Source of the DNA: Ifrita kowaldi | Lineage: Eukaryota; Chordata; Aves; Passeriformes; Cinclosomatidae | Assembly: GCA_013398055.1 (NCBI GenBank) | Contig: VZRS01014563.1 | Location: 974,265-1,038,264 of the forward strand | Length of the DNA: 64,000 bases | Direction of reading: 5' to 3' | In this document: piece after piece, positions 1 to 10,800 of the stretch | Layout of the letters: each line of letters opens with the position of its first letter | Position numbering within the stretch: the stretch's first letter is position 1 | Translations under genes and position numbers: made by a program | Notes under the pieces: model-generated | Seen by the model: the letters and a program-made list of their open reading frames with translations, nothing else | Database searches by the model: none | What the model was told of the DNA's origin: nothing

Positions 1-335
1 CAGCCATGCTTATTAACATAGAAGGAAACTGTATTATGTTAAACTCATGTGTTACCTAAGAACTTCAAAAGTACCAACAAATTATACACGAGAAATTGAA
101 CAGTTCCAAAACAATCACTCTTTTCTATGTACTAAACCTAACACCTTTTTCCTGCAAGAAGGTCGCTCAGTGCACAGAGTTCTGTGAATGATTTTGGTGG
201 GACCAAGGCCTCAGCCTCTGTTCTCCCACAGCTGCTAACAAAGCAAACCTAACCTTGTACACTGCAACATCAATGCAGATGAGACTCTCAGTGTAGCCTC
301 TCACCTCTGAAAAACCAAACATTCTTGTTGACTTT

Positions 336-515
336 CACAGAATCATAAAATGATCTGCATTGGAAGGGACCTTTAAGGAACATCTTGTTCCATGCCCTGC
401 CATGGCCAGGGACATTTTCCACTAGACCAGGTTGCTCTAAGCCCCATCCAACCTGGCCTGGAACACTTCCAGGGATTGGGCAGCTTCTCTGGGCAACACA
501 TCCTTTCCTAGAAGG
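336..515 (-). mobile_element. CR1 LINE 3' end fragment
   Basis: The plus strand shows the reverse complement of a CR1 tail. It starts with CACAGAATCATAAAATGATC, corresponding to the terminal ATTCTRTG-type octamers, and continues through a degraded form of 'ggttggaaaagacc...atc'. The body then reads AACACTTCCAGGGATTGGGC and 'tctctgggcaacac'. The element is therefore on the minus strand with its 3' end at the left. It is 5'-truncated, as is usual for CR1, and diverged, so it is probably old. The right border is approximate. It contains short chance ORFs on both strands that I do not treat as genes. Confidence 0.8.
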
Positions 516-1638
516 ATTACACCCCACCTTGGATGATCTATCACACTCACCTCATCACTATTATAATCACAGTTATAATGTTCCACTACAAAAAAAAAAA
601 AAAATTATCTCAGAGCTCCACAAAGGCTCAGCCCTGTGAGGGATGCTGAGCTCTTCCAGGCCCTGCTCTGATGCAGGATCAGGTCCCACTGAGGACCAGA
701 GGCAATTTACAGTCTCTCCCATGGGGACTATTACCACCATGTAGTGACTAGCACCATATCTTTACTCCCCAGCCAAAACGAAAAATGAGGCACAAGTATT
801 TTTGAGTATCCTTTTTATTTATGTTCCTGAACACGTAAAATTTACTGGCTGGGTGTTAACACTAATAGCCTTGAGAGCTCTCACTCTGTCAATGAATATA
901 CCTTCTGTTTTCATATTTTATATAAGCTCTGTGACATATAAACACATACCTTAACACTACTGACTTATAAATATGCTTTTTAACCACTGCAGGAACTATA
1001 TATGCAAAGGTATGTTTGATAGGCATTAAACAACTTTACAGAAATATTGTTTTAGGTTTTCTTATGTCGAACTACTAACTAATATAGCAATAAAATAAGT
1101 TTGTCAAAACAGAGCAATATTCCATTAAATCACCAGGTCTTCAAAAAAAATTGGGGTTTGTTAATATAGGCCCATGCCTGCCTTCACTTGTGAAAGAGAA
1201 TCTCAATTTCAACATTACAGATAACATGGAGCAATTTGTTCTCAATTTGCAGAGAATTCTAAATTGTCATGGCTTTTATGCAAATTATGAGATTCAGTGC
1301 CCTTTCTGATGCACCTGAACCAGATACCTGGGAGATAGCAACAACCCAGAACAGGCAAATATATGTACACCCAAAACCTATAGGTACCACTTCTCATCAA
1401 ATGAAAGCAATCATCTGCAACAGTAAACCATGAGAAATATTAAACATAAATAGTAATTTATCATTCCATTATTATAACAAATCAAAAAATTATCTTAAAT
1501 TGCTTTGTTATTTATGTGTTCATACTTATTTATACATGTAACGATGGCAGGCACACCAATCTAGTCTTAAGTCACATTCGTACAGCCTCATCAACAGTGC
1601 AGGACTTAAAGAGAGCACTTGGTTTACTGAATAGACTG

Positions 1639-1743
<105 letters not shown>

Positions 1744-4700
1744 AATTTGTATTAATTCTACTTGCAATCTGGATAATGCTACAACATTCCTTTTTCAGAA
1801 AAGCTTTTAAAAAATTATTCTTGTAAGATGTTTTGAAACTTTTGAGCTCTGGATAATACTTCCCACTTGAGCTAATTGTTTTTAAAGGGAAATTTAATTT
1901 TAAAAAGTGTGTTTTCCTAACTAATGGGAATCCGTGCTAAAGTAAACAATGAGTCCAGCTTGATAGGAATTTTTGCTCTATCTTTACCAAAATAAGGAAG
2001 GAAAGACATGTAATAGCATGCTGAAACACATGCAGTAGCAGAATTGTTGAATTTTAAAAAACAATTAGAAGACAATTTTCTACTCCACTTCTCCTGTTTG
2101 AAACAGATCATCCTGCCCTGCCTCATTTAATATTAATTGGGTATGTTCTTGTCACTAGAAGAAAACACAAATGCAGTTCCCTAATCCACTTACATTCTTG
2201 TTTCAAATGCATTTACGATTAGCCAGCCTGTCAATAAACTATTGTCCTCACACATCATGTCTGCACAGAAAAATGTTTAAAGGAAACTCAAGTCTTTTCA
2301 GGAATGTCACCAGCTTTGAAGAAAACATTGACATTACCCTCAACCCACCTGCCCAGGCAAAACCGAGAAATGTGAAACGGGCACGAAAAGCCAAAGTTTC
2401 CACCTCCTGGAGGGATATTAATGAGTAACTTCACAGCTTCAATAAAGTCTTATCTTCCCAGATGGGAATTACAGAGGCCATCCCTAGCCAGAGAAAATGA
2501 ATCACTTATTTATTCTTTCCTTGTCTGCTGCACATACATATGTATCACAAGTCTTCCCCGCAACCCAGGACTTTAAAACTCATTGTCCTCAACATCTACT
2601 CCCCACCGGTGCAAGAGAAAGAATGAAAGAGAAAAGCAGGGCAGAGACATGAAAGGGACAATGCAGAAGGATACTAAAGACACAGAACAGTCGTGACACC
2701 TATGTTTAAACCACTGAAAATCAAATTTTAACATTTCTCTTGAAGATAGGGTTACTCTTCACCTTGCCTTGCCCCACCCAAAAAAACACCACGTAAGAAA
2801 TATTAAATTGGACTTTGTTTCTGTCTTTGTTTTCACTATGACTGCCCCTCAAGCTGTGCAAGGACAGATCTCACTGGTGAAAAAAAATTAGTAAGGGTGC
2901 TACATTTGAGTTTGGTAGGTGTTTATAAAATAAACATTATTCCTCCCATGGGGGAGAAAGTCAAATTCATCCTCAGGCAAGCTGCTGTCTGACAAACAAA
3001 GTTTCTAAGTGTCAAAACTTCCTGCTGGGACTTTAGCATTTACAGTAACAAAACAAAACAGAAAAAAAGCTACAGATCTGCATTCACTTTCTCCAAAAAA
3101 CCTTTAACCAGAATGAAACCCTGGACATGATGTGAGTGAAACTGTAATGGGGACACTGTGCTATACTTAAGTAATTATTTGAGAAATAAGAACATGAAGC
3201 AAACAATGGAAACAATACATAAATCAGATGAAGCCCCAACACCTACAGTTATGGGACTGTCCACAAATTAATCCCTTTCCATGTTTGTTAACTGAGTGCA
3301 TATACCAATTCAGAATACACTTACTATTATTATTATTATTTGATTAACATCATCTTATTTTAATTGAAACAGTCACTTGTCATAATGTCAGAAAATGCAC
3401 TTCATAGAGAACACTTTTTTTTTCCTCCCTAAATTTTGCTAAAATAAGACGGCCTAACAGTTGCTCCACGGCATTCTTGCATAGCACTTCTGCTACCAAA
3501 AACTATCTTGTCAGCACAAAAATTGTAGCTGCCCAAATAAACAATAAAATTAGTTATCTCTCCAAAAAATGGAGGTAGGGTTTCATTATTCAGACTTATG
3601 TATGTGGGCACATACCATATCTATTCATGGAATAAACTACAGATGAATAATCCATACACAAACTAATGCTAACTTCCATATTGCAGCCCAGGGACTGACA
3701 AGTAAGAGCTTGTGGGGAGAATTTAATTCAAATACATGTCTCAAGCGACAATAAAAAGGATATAAAGCGCTTAGAATCAACAAATAACTTATCCACTGTA
3801 CTCAGGGACATAATTTGCCAGATCTGGATTTAGCTGTCATTACAACTTTTGCTTTCAAATGCAAAACAAAGTGATGTTATTTTCCCGTTCAATTTTATTC
3901 ATGTTATATAGAATGCAGTAAAACTCGTCATGCCAGAGGATTTGCAAAGGGATGATGTGAAGATTAATTACTGGCTGCTCATAAAGCATCCTGCCTGTGG
4001 AAAGCCCCATGTGTAAAAATGACCTTGTTATCAAAGCTGTTGAGTGCTCCCAACGCTCACTTTCAATGGACAGAATGGATATTTTTCTATAGTTCTTGAA
4101 AACCAAATTAGTTGCATTCAAATATCTACCTCCAGTTTAAGGAGGTTTTGGCATTGTGCCTGGACCCCATTTCTCTAGGGGGTGGGGGTTAAACTACCAT
4201 GGATTTTGCTAAAATCACATCTTTCCAGCTCAAAACAAAAAAGACTAAAATGTAGCTATCATAGAACCAACGTCTGAAAGACACCTGCTAAATCCACCCA
4301 TACAGTCAGGCAACAAGTGAATGCAGATCTTATCCATGTGCCCTAATCACCCCTTGGAAACCAAAGACACTACTCGAAACAATAAAGCACAGATATTTCT
4401 GTGAACAACGGTATTTGTAGGGCGAGTTAGCACCGGGAAAAAATGACAAGGCACAAGACCAAGCATGAAGAGCACTGCTCAACAAAATGGAGCCTGCAAT
4501 GCTACGCACAATGCTTTAGTATCTTCTTGCTATTTATACACATAAAATAATTAGGAATGAGAACACCTCAACATTAATTAAAGCACAACCCCATAGGACT
4601 TCAGAAATCTTTTCAGAGATGGTTTCTTTGGTGACAGCTTTGCCAGCGAGCGGAGTTTGACGTGTCCTGTACAAATACAACTTCATGCCTGGTATTGCCA

Positions 4701-6032
4701 CATTGCAGAGAACAACATCTGAAGCGTGATCATGCCTCTCTCTACCCGTATCCTCCTCCTCGGCTTAGAAATAATTAGCTATGGACACTGCCAGGAAAAT
4801 GCCTCATCCCCAACTCCCCCTCTACAATGATGGTATCTCAACAAAATTAAGAACTGCAAAAACTCCTCGTGCTCGTGTCTTTCAGGGGTTTTCTCTAGCA
4901 GTGCTCGACCAAATCTTCCTTCTCCTTTCAGACAGTAGTTCTACCAAAGAAAGAAAATATTCCCGTGGAAACATCCTCGAGAGCCCAGTGGAAACGGTAA
5001 GCAGAGATGCCACAGTGGCACAAAACAGAGCTCTGCGAGAACAGGCAGCTGGCCTACCTGAAGGTTAAAGTAGCTCCCACTGAAAACCTGCTCCGAATAC
5101 TTCAGAGCAGAGCGTGATGCAGGAGAGACATTTACACACACTATGTCTGTGTACCAAAGTGTGAAAAAATTCAACCTCCGAGCACGGCACAGGCTGGATG
5201 AAATCCATTGAAATACACCATTAACAGAAATCTACACAAAAGCCAATCCACTCTCTCGTATCAGTGTCCTATAGGAAGGCCAGAATGAAGCCATTGAGAA
5301 AAATGAGACATTTACATATAAATCAAAAAAAGACAGGATCCAAATACCGACTGATTAAAGATCAGTGTAAAATATGTTTTGTTAATCGCTTATTAGATAA
5401 AATCTGTGTGTTATCACTCTATATACGCCATAAATATTCAAATAATATTGGCCATGAAATTTTAAGTTGGATATGAAAACATAAATCATATTTTTCAAGA
5501 CTGTATCCGTCTATTGTACATCTTCTGTAACGCTGATATCACCACCTCGCATTTTTCTCTTGCATCATTTTCCAGCAGGAAGAAAACCCTGAAGGAATCT
5601 CCATATTTTCCAATCACATTGCCTGTCTCTGGGTAGGTTATGTGACCGCCAAACCAGAGCCCCCAGAGCAGGCCTGAACCACAGCGAACTCCACGCACAA
5701 CCCGAGCCTGCGCTCCCGAATTAAAAGCATCCTCCACCTCCCTCACCTCCAACTTGGCCAAGGTGCCAGCAGGTATCTGCCGACTTTGGTTTCCGATAGA
5801 AAGGGCTCAGTGTGGTGATTCTATGTCGGGGTCATGTTGAGAAGGAAGGAAATTTTTTTTAAGAGAGGAAAAAAAAAATCAACAACAATAATAGCAACAA
5901 TAATAGTAGCCTTGCTCGGAAAATAAGAAAAAACAACACCGAAACTGCAAACAATAAACATCCACAGGATTACAAACAAGGGGGGAAAAAAATCCTGCCA
6001 GGATTTTCGCCGGCATTCCGGGACCCGGTCGA

Positions 6033-6368
6033 NNNNNNNNNNNNNNNNNNNNNNNNNNNNNNNNNNNNNNNNNNNNNNNNNNNNNNNNNNNNNNNNNNNN
6101 NNNNNNNNNNNNNNNNNNNNNNNNNNNNNNNNNNNNNNNNNNNNNNNNNNNNNNNNNNNNNNNNNNNNNNNNNNNNNNNNNNNNNNNNNNNNNNNNNNNN
6201 NNNNNNNNNNNNNNNNNNNNNNNNNNNNNNNNNNNNNNNNNNNNNNNNNNNNNNNNNNNNNNNNNNNNNNNNNNNNNNNNNNNNNNNNNNNNNNNNNNNN
6301 NNNNNNNNNNNNNNNNNNNNNNNNNNNNNNNNNNNNNNNNNNNNNNNNNNNNNNNNNNNNNNNNNNNN
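6033..6368. other. Assembly gap (336 N)
   Basis: This unresolved run lies in CMIP intron 1, about 65 bases past the exon 1 donor. The flanks are GC-rich on the exon side, so sequencing bias against GC is the likely cause. Translated frames crossing it are meaningless. Confidence 1.
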
Positions 6369-6434
6369 CAGCTCCCCGCGGCCGCTCCGTGCCCGCCCCC
6401 GCGGCGGGGCCGCTGGACCCGGGCGGGCTCTTAC

Positions 6435-6725
6435 CGTGGCCGAGGCGACGCTGTTGTCCGCCAGGGTCAAGTGGTGCGGCTCCCACCGCCGCAGGAACTT
6501 GGAGGTGAGGATCTTGCTGAGAAACGTCCGGGGGTGCCGGATGACACACACCTGGATGTCCCCCTCCTGCAGCAGCTTGTACCTCATGCCGTTGCAGTGG
6601 AGCAGGGCTCTCCGGCACGGCGCGGCACCCATTTTATTCCCCTCGGGAGCGGACATCTCGCCCAGCAGCGGCTTGCTCTCCTCGGGCTGCCTGCGGTCGC
6701 TGCCCCCGCCGGAGCCGCCGGGGCG
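6435..6725 (-). CDS. CMIP: CMIP (c-Maf-inducing protein) first coding exon, 5' end missing
   Basis: The minus strand encodes a stretch that closely matches the N-terminus of vertebrate CMIP as I remember it. Recognisable pieces are PEESKPLLGEMSAPEG, CNGMRYKLLQEGDIQVCVIR, HPRTFLSKILTSKFLRRWEP and HHLTLADNSVASAT. In human the equivalent region begins MDVTSSSGGG and leads into the PH domain. The exon ends in phase 0 at a good donor (ACG|GTAAGA, GT at 6434-6433). The frame stays open 23 codons upstream of the ATG at 6656-6654, as far as the N at 6726. The upstream part (GGSGGGSDRRQPEE) also resembles CMIP, so the ATG at 6656 is probably internal and the true start is lost at the N. CMIP is a PH and leucine-rich-repeat adaptor implicated in T-cell and podocyte signalling. 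Later exons lie to the left, outside the window. Identity is very secure; the start is not. Confidence 0.95.
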
Positions 6726-6726
6726 N

Positions 6727-6938
6727 CTGACGTCAATGGCCGCGGAGCCGCTCCGGGCAGCGGCGGCCGCAGGAGGTGCGCGGGAAGCGCCGCGCCCCTC
6801 GCAGAGCCCCGGGATCGTTTCGGGCTGGAAAAGACCTCTGAGATCATCGGGCCCAGCCTGTGACCGAACGCCAGCTCGTCAAGCAGACCGCGGCGCCGAG
6901 TGCCGTGTCCTGGCTTTTCCTTAAACACCTCCGGGAAC
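6727..6938. repeat. 212-bp exact duplicate of 7335-7546, bracketed by single Ns
   Basis: Reading the two blocks side by side, I find no difference over 212 bases, including part of a CR1 element and the TGACGTCA motif. The left copy is bounded exactly by N at 6726 and N at 6939, and a third lone N is at 7249. A perfect repeat with N at both edges points to a misplaced contig or gap-filling error rather than a real duplication. It separates CMIP exon 1 from its true 5' sequence. Confidence 0.9.
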
Positions 6939-7300
6939 NCCGCGGGGACCGGTCTCTACGGCCGGTAGAGACGGGTACAACCAAAGAAAATAAAATTCAA
7001 AATAAAAACTACAACAACAAAAAAAAATTCCAACCCCACGCGACAGATTAAAAAAAAAAATAAAATATCGCACGCTGAAGAGGAAAAAAAAAAACCAACA
7101 ACAAAACCTGTCGAGGAAGATGGGGGTAGGGACTGAGCCGCACCGAAGGGAGAAGGGGGAAAGGGAAGCGATAAAATCCTTATTCAAACTTCCCAATCCG
7201 CCCCCGGCGGGTCACAGCGCCGCGTCCATGCTGCCGGGCGGGCGCCGGNGCAGCGGGCGCTGCCGACACAGCCCCTGTGCCCGAGCGGCTCCGCGCGCCG

Positions 7301-7343
7301 CGATTGGCCCCGCCGCCGTCACGTGCCGCCCTGCCTGACGTCA
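7301..7343 (-). promoter_or_regulatory. CMIP: Probable CMIP core promoter elements (CCAAT, E-box, CRE)
   Basis: Within 43 bases of CpG-dense DNA there is an inverted CCAAT box (CGATTGGC, from 7301), a perfect CACGTG E-box (7320-7325; USF/MYC-type) and a perfect TGACGTCA CRE (7336-7343; CREB/ATF-type). They lie a few hundred bases upstream of CMIP exon 1 on the minus strand, the expected place for its TATA-less CpG-island promoter. The CRE is repeated at 6728-6735 in the suspected artefactual copy. The transcription start cannot be placed, and the promoter could be bidirectional. Confidence 0.6.
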
Positions 7344-7424
7344 ATGGCCGCGGAGCCGCTCCGGGCAGCGGCGGCCGCAGGAGGTGCGCGGGAAGCGCCG
7401 CGCCCCTCGCAGAGCCCCGGGATC

Positions 7425-7640
7425 GTTTCGGGCTGGAAAAGACCTCTGAGATCATCGGGCCCAGCCTGTGACCGAACGCCAGCTCGTCAAGCAGACCGCG
7501 GCGCCGAGTGCCGTGTCCTGGCTTTTCCTTAAACACCTCCGGGAACGGTGATTCCAGCACCTCCCTGGGCAGCGCGTTCCGATGTCTCATCACCGTTTTT
7601 GTGAAGAAATCCCTCCTAACGTCCGACCTAAACCTCGCCT
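7425..7640 (-). mobile_element. CR1 LINE 3' part in the CMIP promoter region
   Basis: The plus strand reads GGGCTGGAAAAGACCTCTGA, then a degraded body with 'cttttccttaaacacctccgg' and CACCTCCCTGGGCAGCGCGT. It then has GTGAAGAAATCCCTCCTAAC followed by GTCCGACCTAAACCTCGCCT. This is the classic reverse-complement order of an avian CR1 3' region, so the element is on the minus strand. The terminal octamers are missing at its left end. Unusually many CpGs survive in it. Its left 122 bases are also present in the suspect duplicate at 6817-6938. Confidence 0.85.
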
Positions 7641-7850
7641 AGCTCAGCTCATCGAGGCGGGAGGCTGGGCAGGGCTGGAGGTGTGCGGGCACCGCCGGGC
7701 CCCTCCACAGTGAGGGGAACCCCCCGGTGGATCCCGAGGGAAGGGGGGGACTCAGTGCGGTCAGTGTCCCCTTCTCGCAGCCCTTGCGCTGGCAGGAGCC
7801 CGGGCAGGACGCAGGGGGTGTGACCGCCTCTCCTTGTAGGTGACAAATCA

Positions 7851-10800
7851 TCGCAGGTTGAGTTTTGAGCATCCTCACTCCAGCGTTAAGCTCTTTGTAC
7901 AACCACTGCGGAGAATGGCCAAGGAAGCCCGTGCCAGACTGCTAGCACTCCAGCGGTGATATTCCCTTTCCTCTGGCTTTAAGGAGAAACTGGGAACGGC
8001 TGCACTCCCCAATGCGCCAGCCCTTGGAAGCCCAGGAAGAGCAGCACCTTCTCACACTGTGCTGAGCAGGGGGTGGGGTGTCCTCTGATCGTCCGTGAAG
8101 CAGCGAAATCGTTTATCAAAAAAAAGAAAGCAATGAAAAAACCAACTGTCTTCTAAGCCCTCTAAACCGCTTAACAGCTGAGGGATGCTGTGTGCAATAC
8201 GGATGCCATGCCCAGAGAAATGGTACCATCGACACTTGCTTTTTTCTCAGTGGTAGAACTCAGATCTTGTTTCCAATTTCCTCATTTGCACAACCAAGTT
8301 AGGACTAATTAAAGAAAATACATTTTATATAATACATGCACATGCTATTGAACTGTGAGGCCCCTCACAATGAGTATTACCAAGGTCCAGAATTTAGAAG
8401 TAATTTACAGGGCAGTTTTAGTTTGTGCTTGCAACATATTCAGAGAAAGTACAAACCTTTATACTTGAAATAGTTAAAAGTTTAAGCTCCCCTCTGATTG
8501 AGGGAGGTTGGGAGAGGGTCTGCTCTGTGATGAGCCGATTATTGCAGAGCGTGCGCTCTGACTGGGTTTCTGGTGGCATCTCCCCGTGCAATAGCTCTTG
8601 GATAAGTCACCATGCCAAGAGAGGTGCCAGCAGTTGCGGGCAGCGTCACCAGCCCGCCCCAGAGAAAGCTCTTTCATCTGATCTATTCGCATCACGAGTC
8701 ACACACAGATTATCTGTTGGAGAGGCAAGCTGCTGCTGGAAGGGCTTGGGAGCCTTTGCCATAAAACCTTTTGTAGTGACTGCTGTCAAAGACAATACAT
8801 GACCGGCTGGACCACAATTACAGCGAGCATGTCCATCACGTGTGTTGTTACAGAGCTGTTGTGTTGAAATAGGCTTGCATTTGACAGGAGAATTGCTGTC
8901 TAAACGCTTTCAGAAAGGAAGGTTTTTTAACCTATCAATTACTAGCAGATTTGAGGGACAGTTTTGTTTTGCATGTCAGCATCAAAATTATTTATAAAAA
9001 GCAAGGAAGTATCCAGAGTACTCCCAAATACCAGTTGATAAAATGATGCAGAATTATGCAACTTGGCGAAGGTTAGAAGAAAGCCACTTATTTAATGACA
9101 GGAATAATACAACCAACAGGAAGACAAAAATCTCTTTTATAGAGGTTCAAATTGTCGGTATCTCATAGTCCTCGTAATCACTTACCTCCTGAACTTAAAC
9201 AAAATGACTGGTCATTGTGCAGTAATCATTACAGGCAGTTCCCACAGAGTTTTGTACACCATATACTGCGAGGGGTGAGTGACGCAGGCATTTGCCCTGA
9301 AATAAACCCAGATCTACTCATACCTATAAATACGCATGGAACTGCAATAAAAATAATAATAAAAAATACTTGCAAGCCGAAGTAGAAAAGGACAGCTTTG
9401 TTTAGATGCAAGTTTTTGTTGCAGGAAGTGTTTCCAGGAGTTCATAGGGTGCCTGGTACAAGGGAGACCTGTTCTTGTTTGACCCGAGGCACTGTTCTGG
9501 TACAAATGATAATCGTGTCGATGGTAGGACTATTCGCATACACTCACCTGCACCAGCACTTCACTCAGAAATACAACCACTGGGACTATTGCAGTGAAAA
9601 TCTGTGCAAACCTGCTCAAACCATTGCTTTAAATCTACCACAGTTGTCCTCTCCGAGAGCTGCTCGACAACGGGAGGATGTTATGTAAGAGTCTGGTGTC
9701 CTTAAGTGAATTTCCTGGCAAATTAGAGCAGATGTTTTCCACTTGTGTTCCACGGAAGGCAGCAAAAAATTGAGGCTGGTCTATAGCAGTCAACCCATGA
9801 GTTACCTGAAAGGATCCAAGCCTGGAAATCCACCATTCCAAAGTGTTGAAATCCACTGAGACACTGCAAAAGCCTCTCCTAGCAACACCTGTCAAGGACA
9901 GAGGTCCAAATCCTCAGACGTGCTGCACGTTTGCAGCTCCCCCTGAATCCCCACTCTCAGGCTGCAGGTGTTCTCTCTGAAGTAAGCTCAGCACAGCACG
10001 ATAAGATCAAGGTATGAAATCTCACATTGCCTGCCAGAATGGGGCAACCCAAAACCCTGTCTAGACAAGTGAAATTGAAACAGGCTGCTGGCTGCCCAGC
10101 TCGCCGAAATGCACATTAGCCATCCAACCCGCAATAAATAGCCGGTATGTGACCCAGGGCTGAGCACGTTAAAATTAACACCCTTCCTCATATCTCCTAT
10201 CAATTATAGCAAACAGAAGCTGGATCAGTTGCAATCCTGGCTTTTTTGTTGTTCCAGACTTCCTCTTCTGGCTCCATGCAGCACAACAGACATCTCAGGT
10301 ATACATGCTTGGCAGTATTTCAAGGTGGTGTTTGGGGAATTGCTGCATGTTTTCTTTTTTCCCCCCAAATGAACAAATCCAACCAGAAATTTATCGTGAA
10401 TATGAGACAATAATTCATTTAAATAATAAACACCGAGCAAATAATTCATAATAAAAAGCACATCAGTGAAAATGTACCTCTAGCTACTCACAAGATGCTT
10501 CTGGGCATGATATCAGTTTTGAATAATTCAAGAATTTGTGAGGTTTTCTATGAAATACTTCATTTCTGTGCTGCAAGAGAAACACAACCTCTGGAAATGG
10601 AAATGGAATTGTTTATTTATTATTGGTGATACTACTACCAAGTAGAAGCTCCTTTAAATCAGGGCCTCTAGGTATAGGTCAAATTTGAAGAGGGGAGGAG
10701 ATAGAGAGAGATTTATTCTACTCTGCAGAAATATCAGTGCAATTGGACCAAAACAAGAGTGGGGCTGGCAGGGAACTGAGCGGAGGTAAAGATGTTTTCT

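Larger units (their letters stand above)
6369..7850. promoter_or_regulatory. CMIP: CpG-island-like region around CMIP exon 1
   Basis: This stretch is much richer in G, C and CpG than its flanks. It covers exon 1, the promoter motif cluster, a CR1 copy and a GC-rich shoulder to about 7850. It is interrupted by an A-rich part at about 6975-7110 and by single Ns at 6726, 6939 and 7249. The local order of pieces should not be trusted. Confidence 0.7.

Noticed and set aside
5821..6656. Minus-strand ORFs of 228 and 265 codons crossing the N gap
   Set aside because: Most of their length is N. Only the CMIP exon 1 part of the 228-codon frame is real; the rest passes through intron and gap.
6436..6924. 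Plus-strand ORFs of 130-162 codons opposite CMIP exon 1
   Set aside because: They are antisense shadows of a GC-rich coding exon and run through the N and into the false duplicate.
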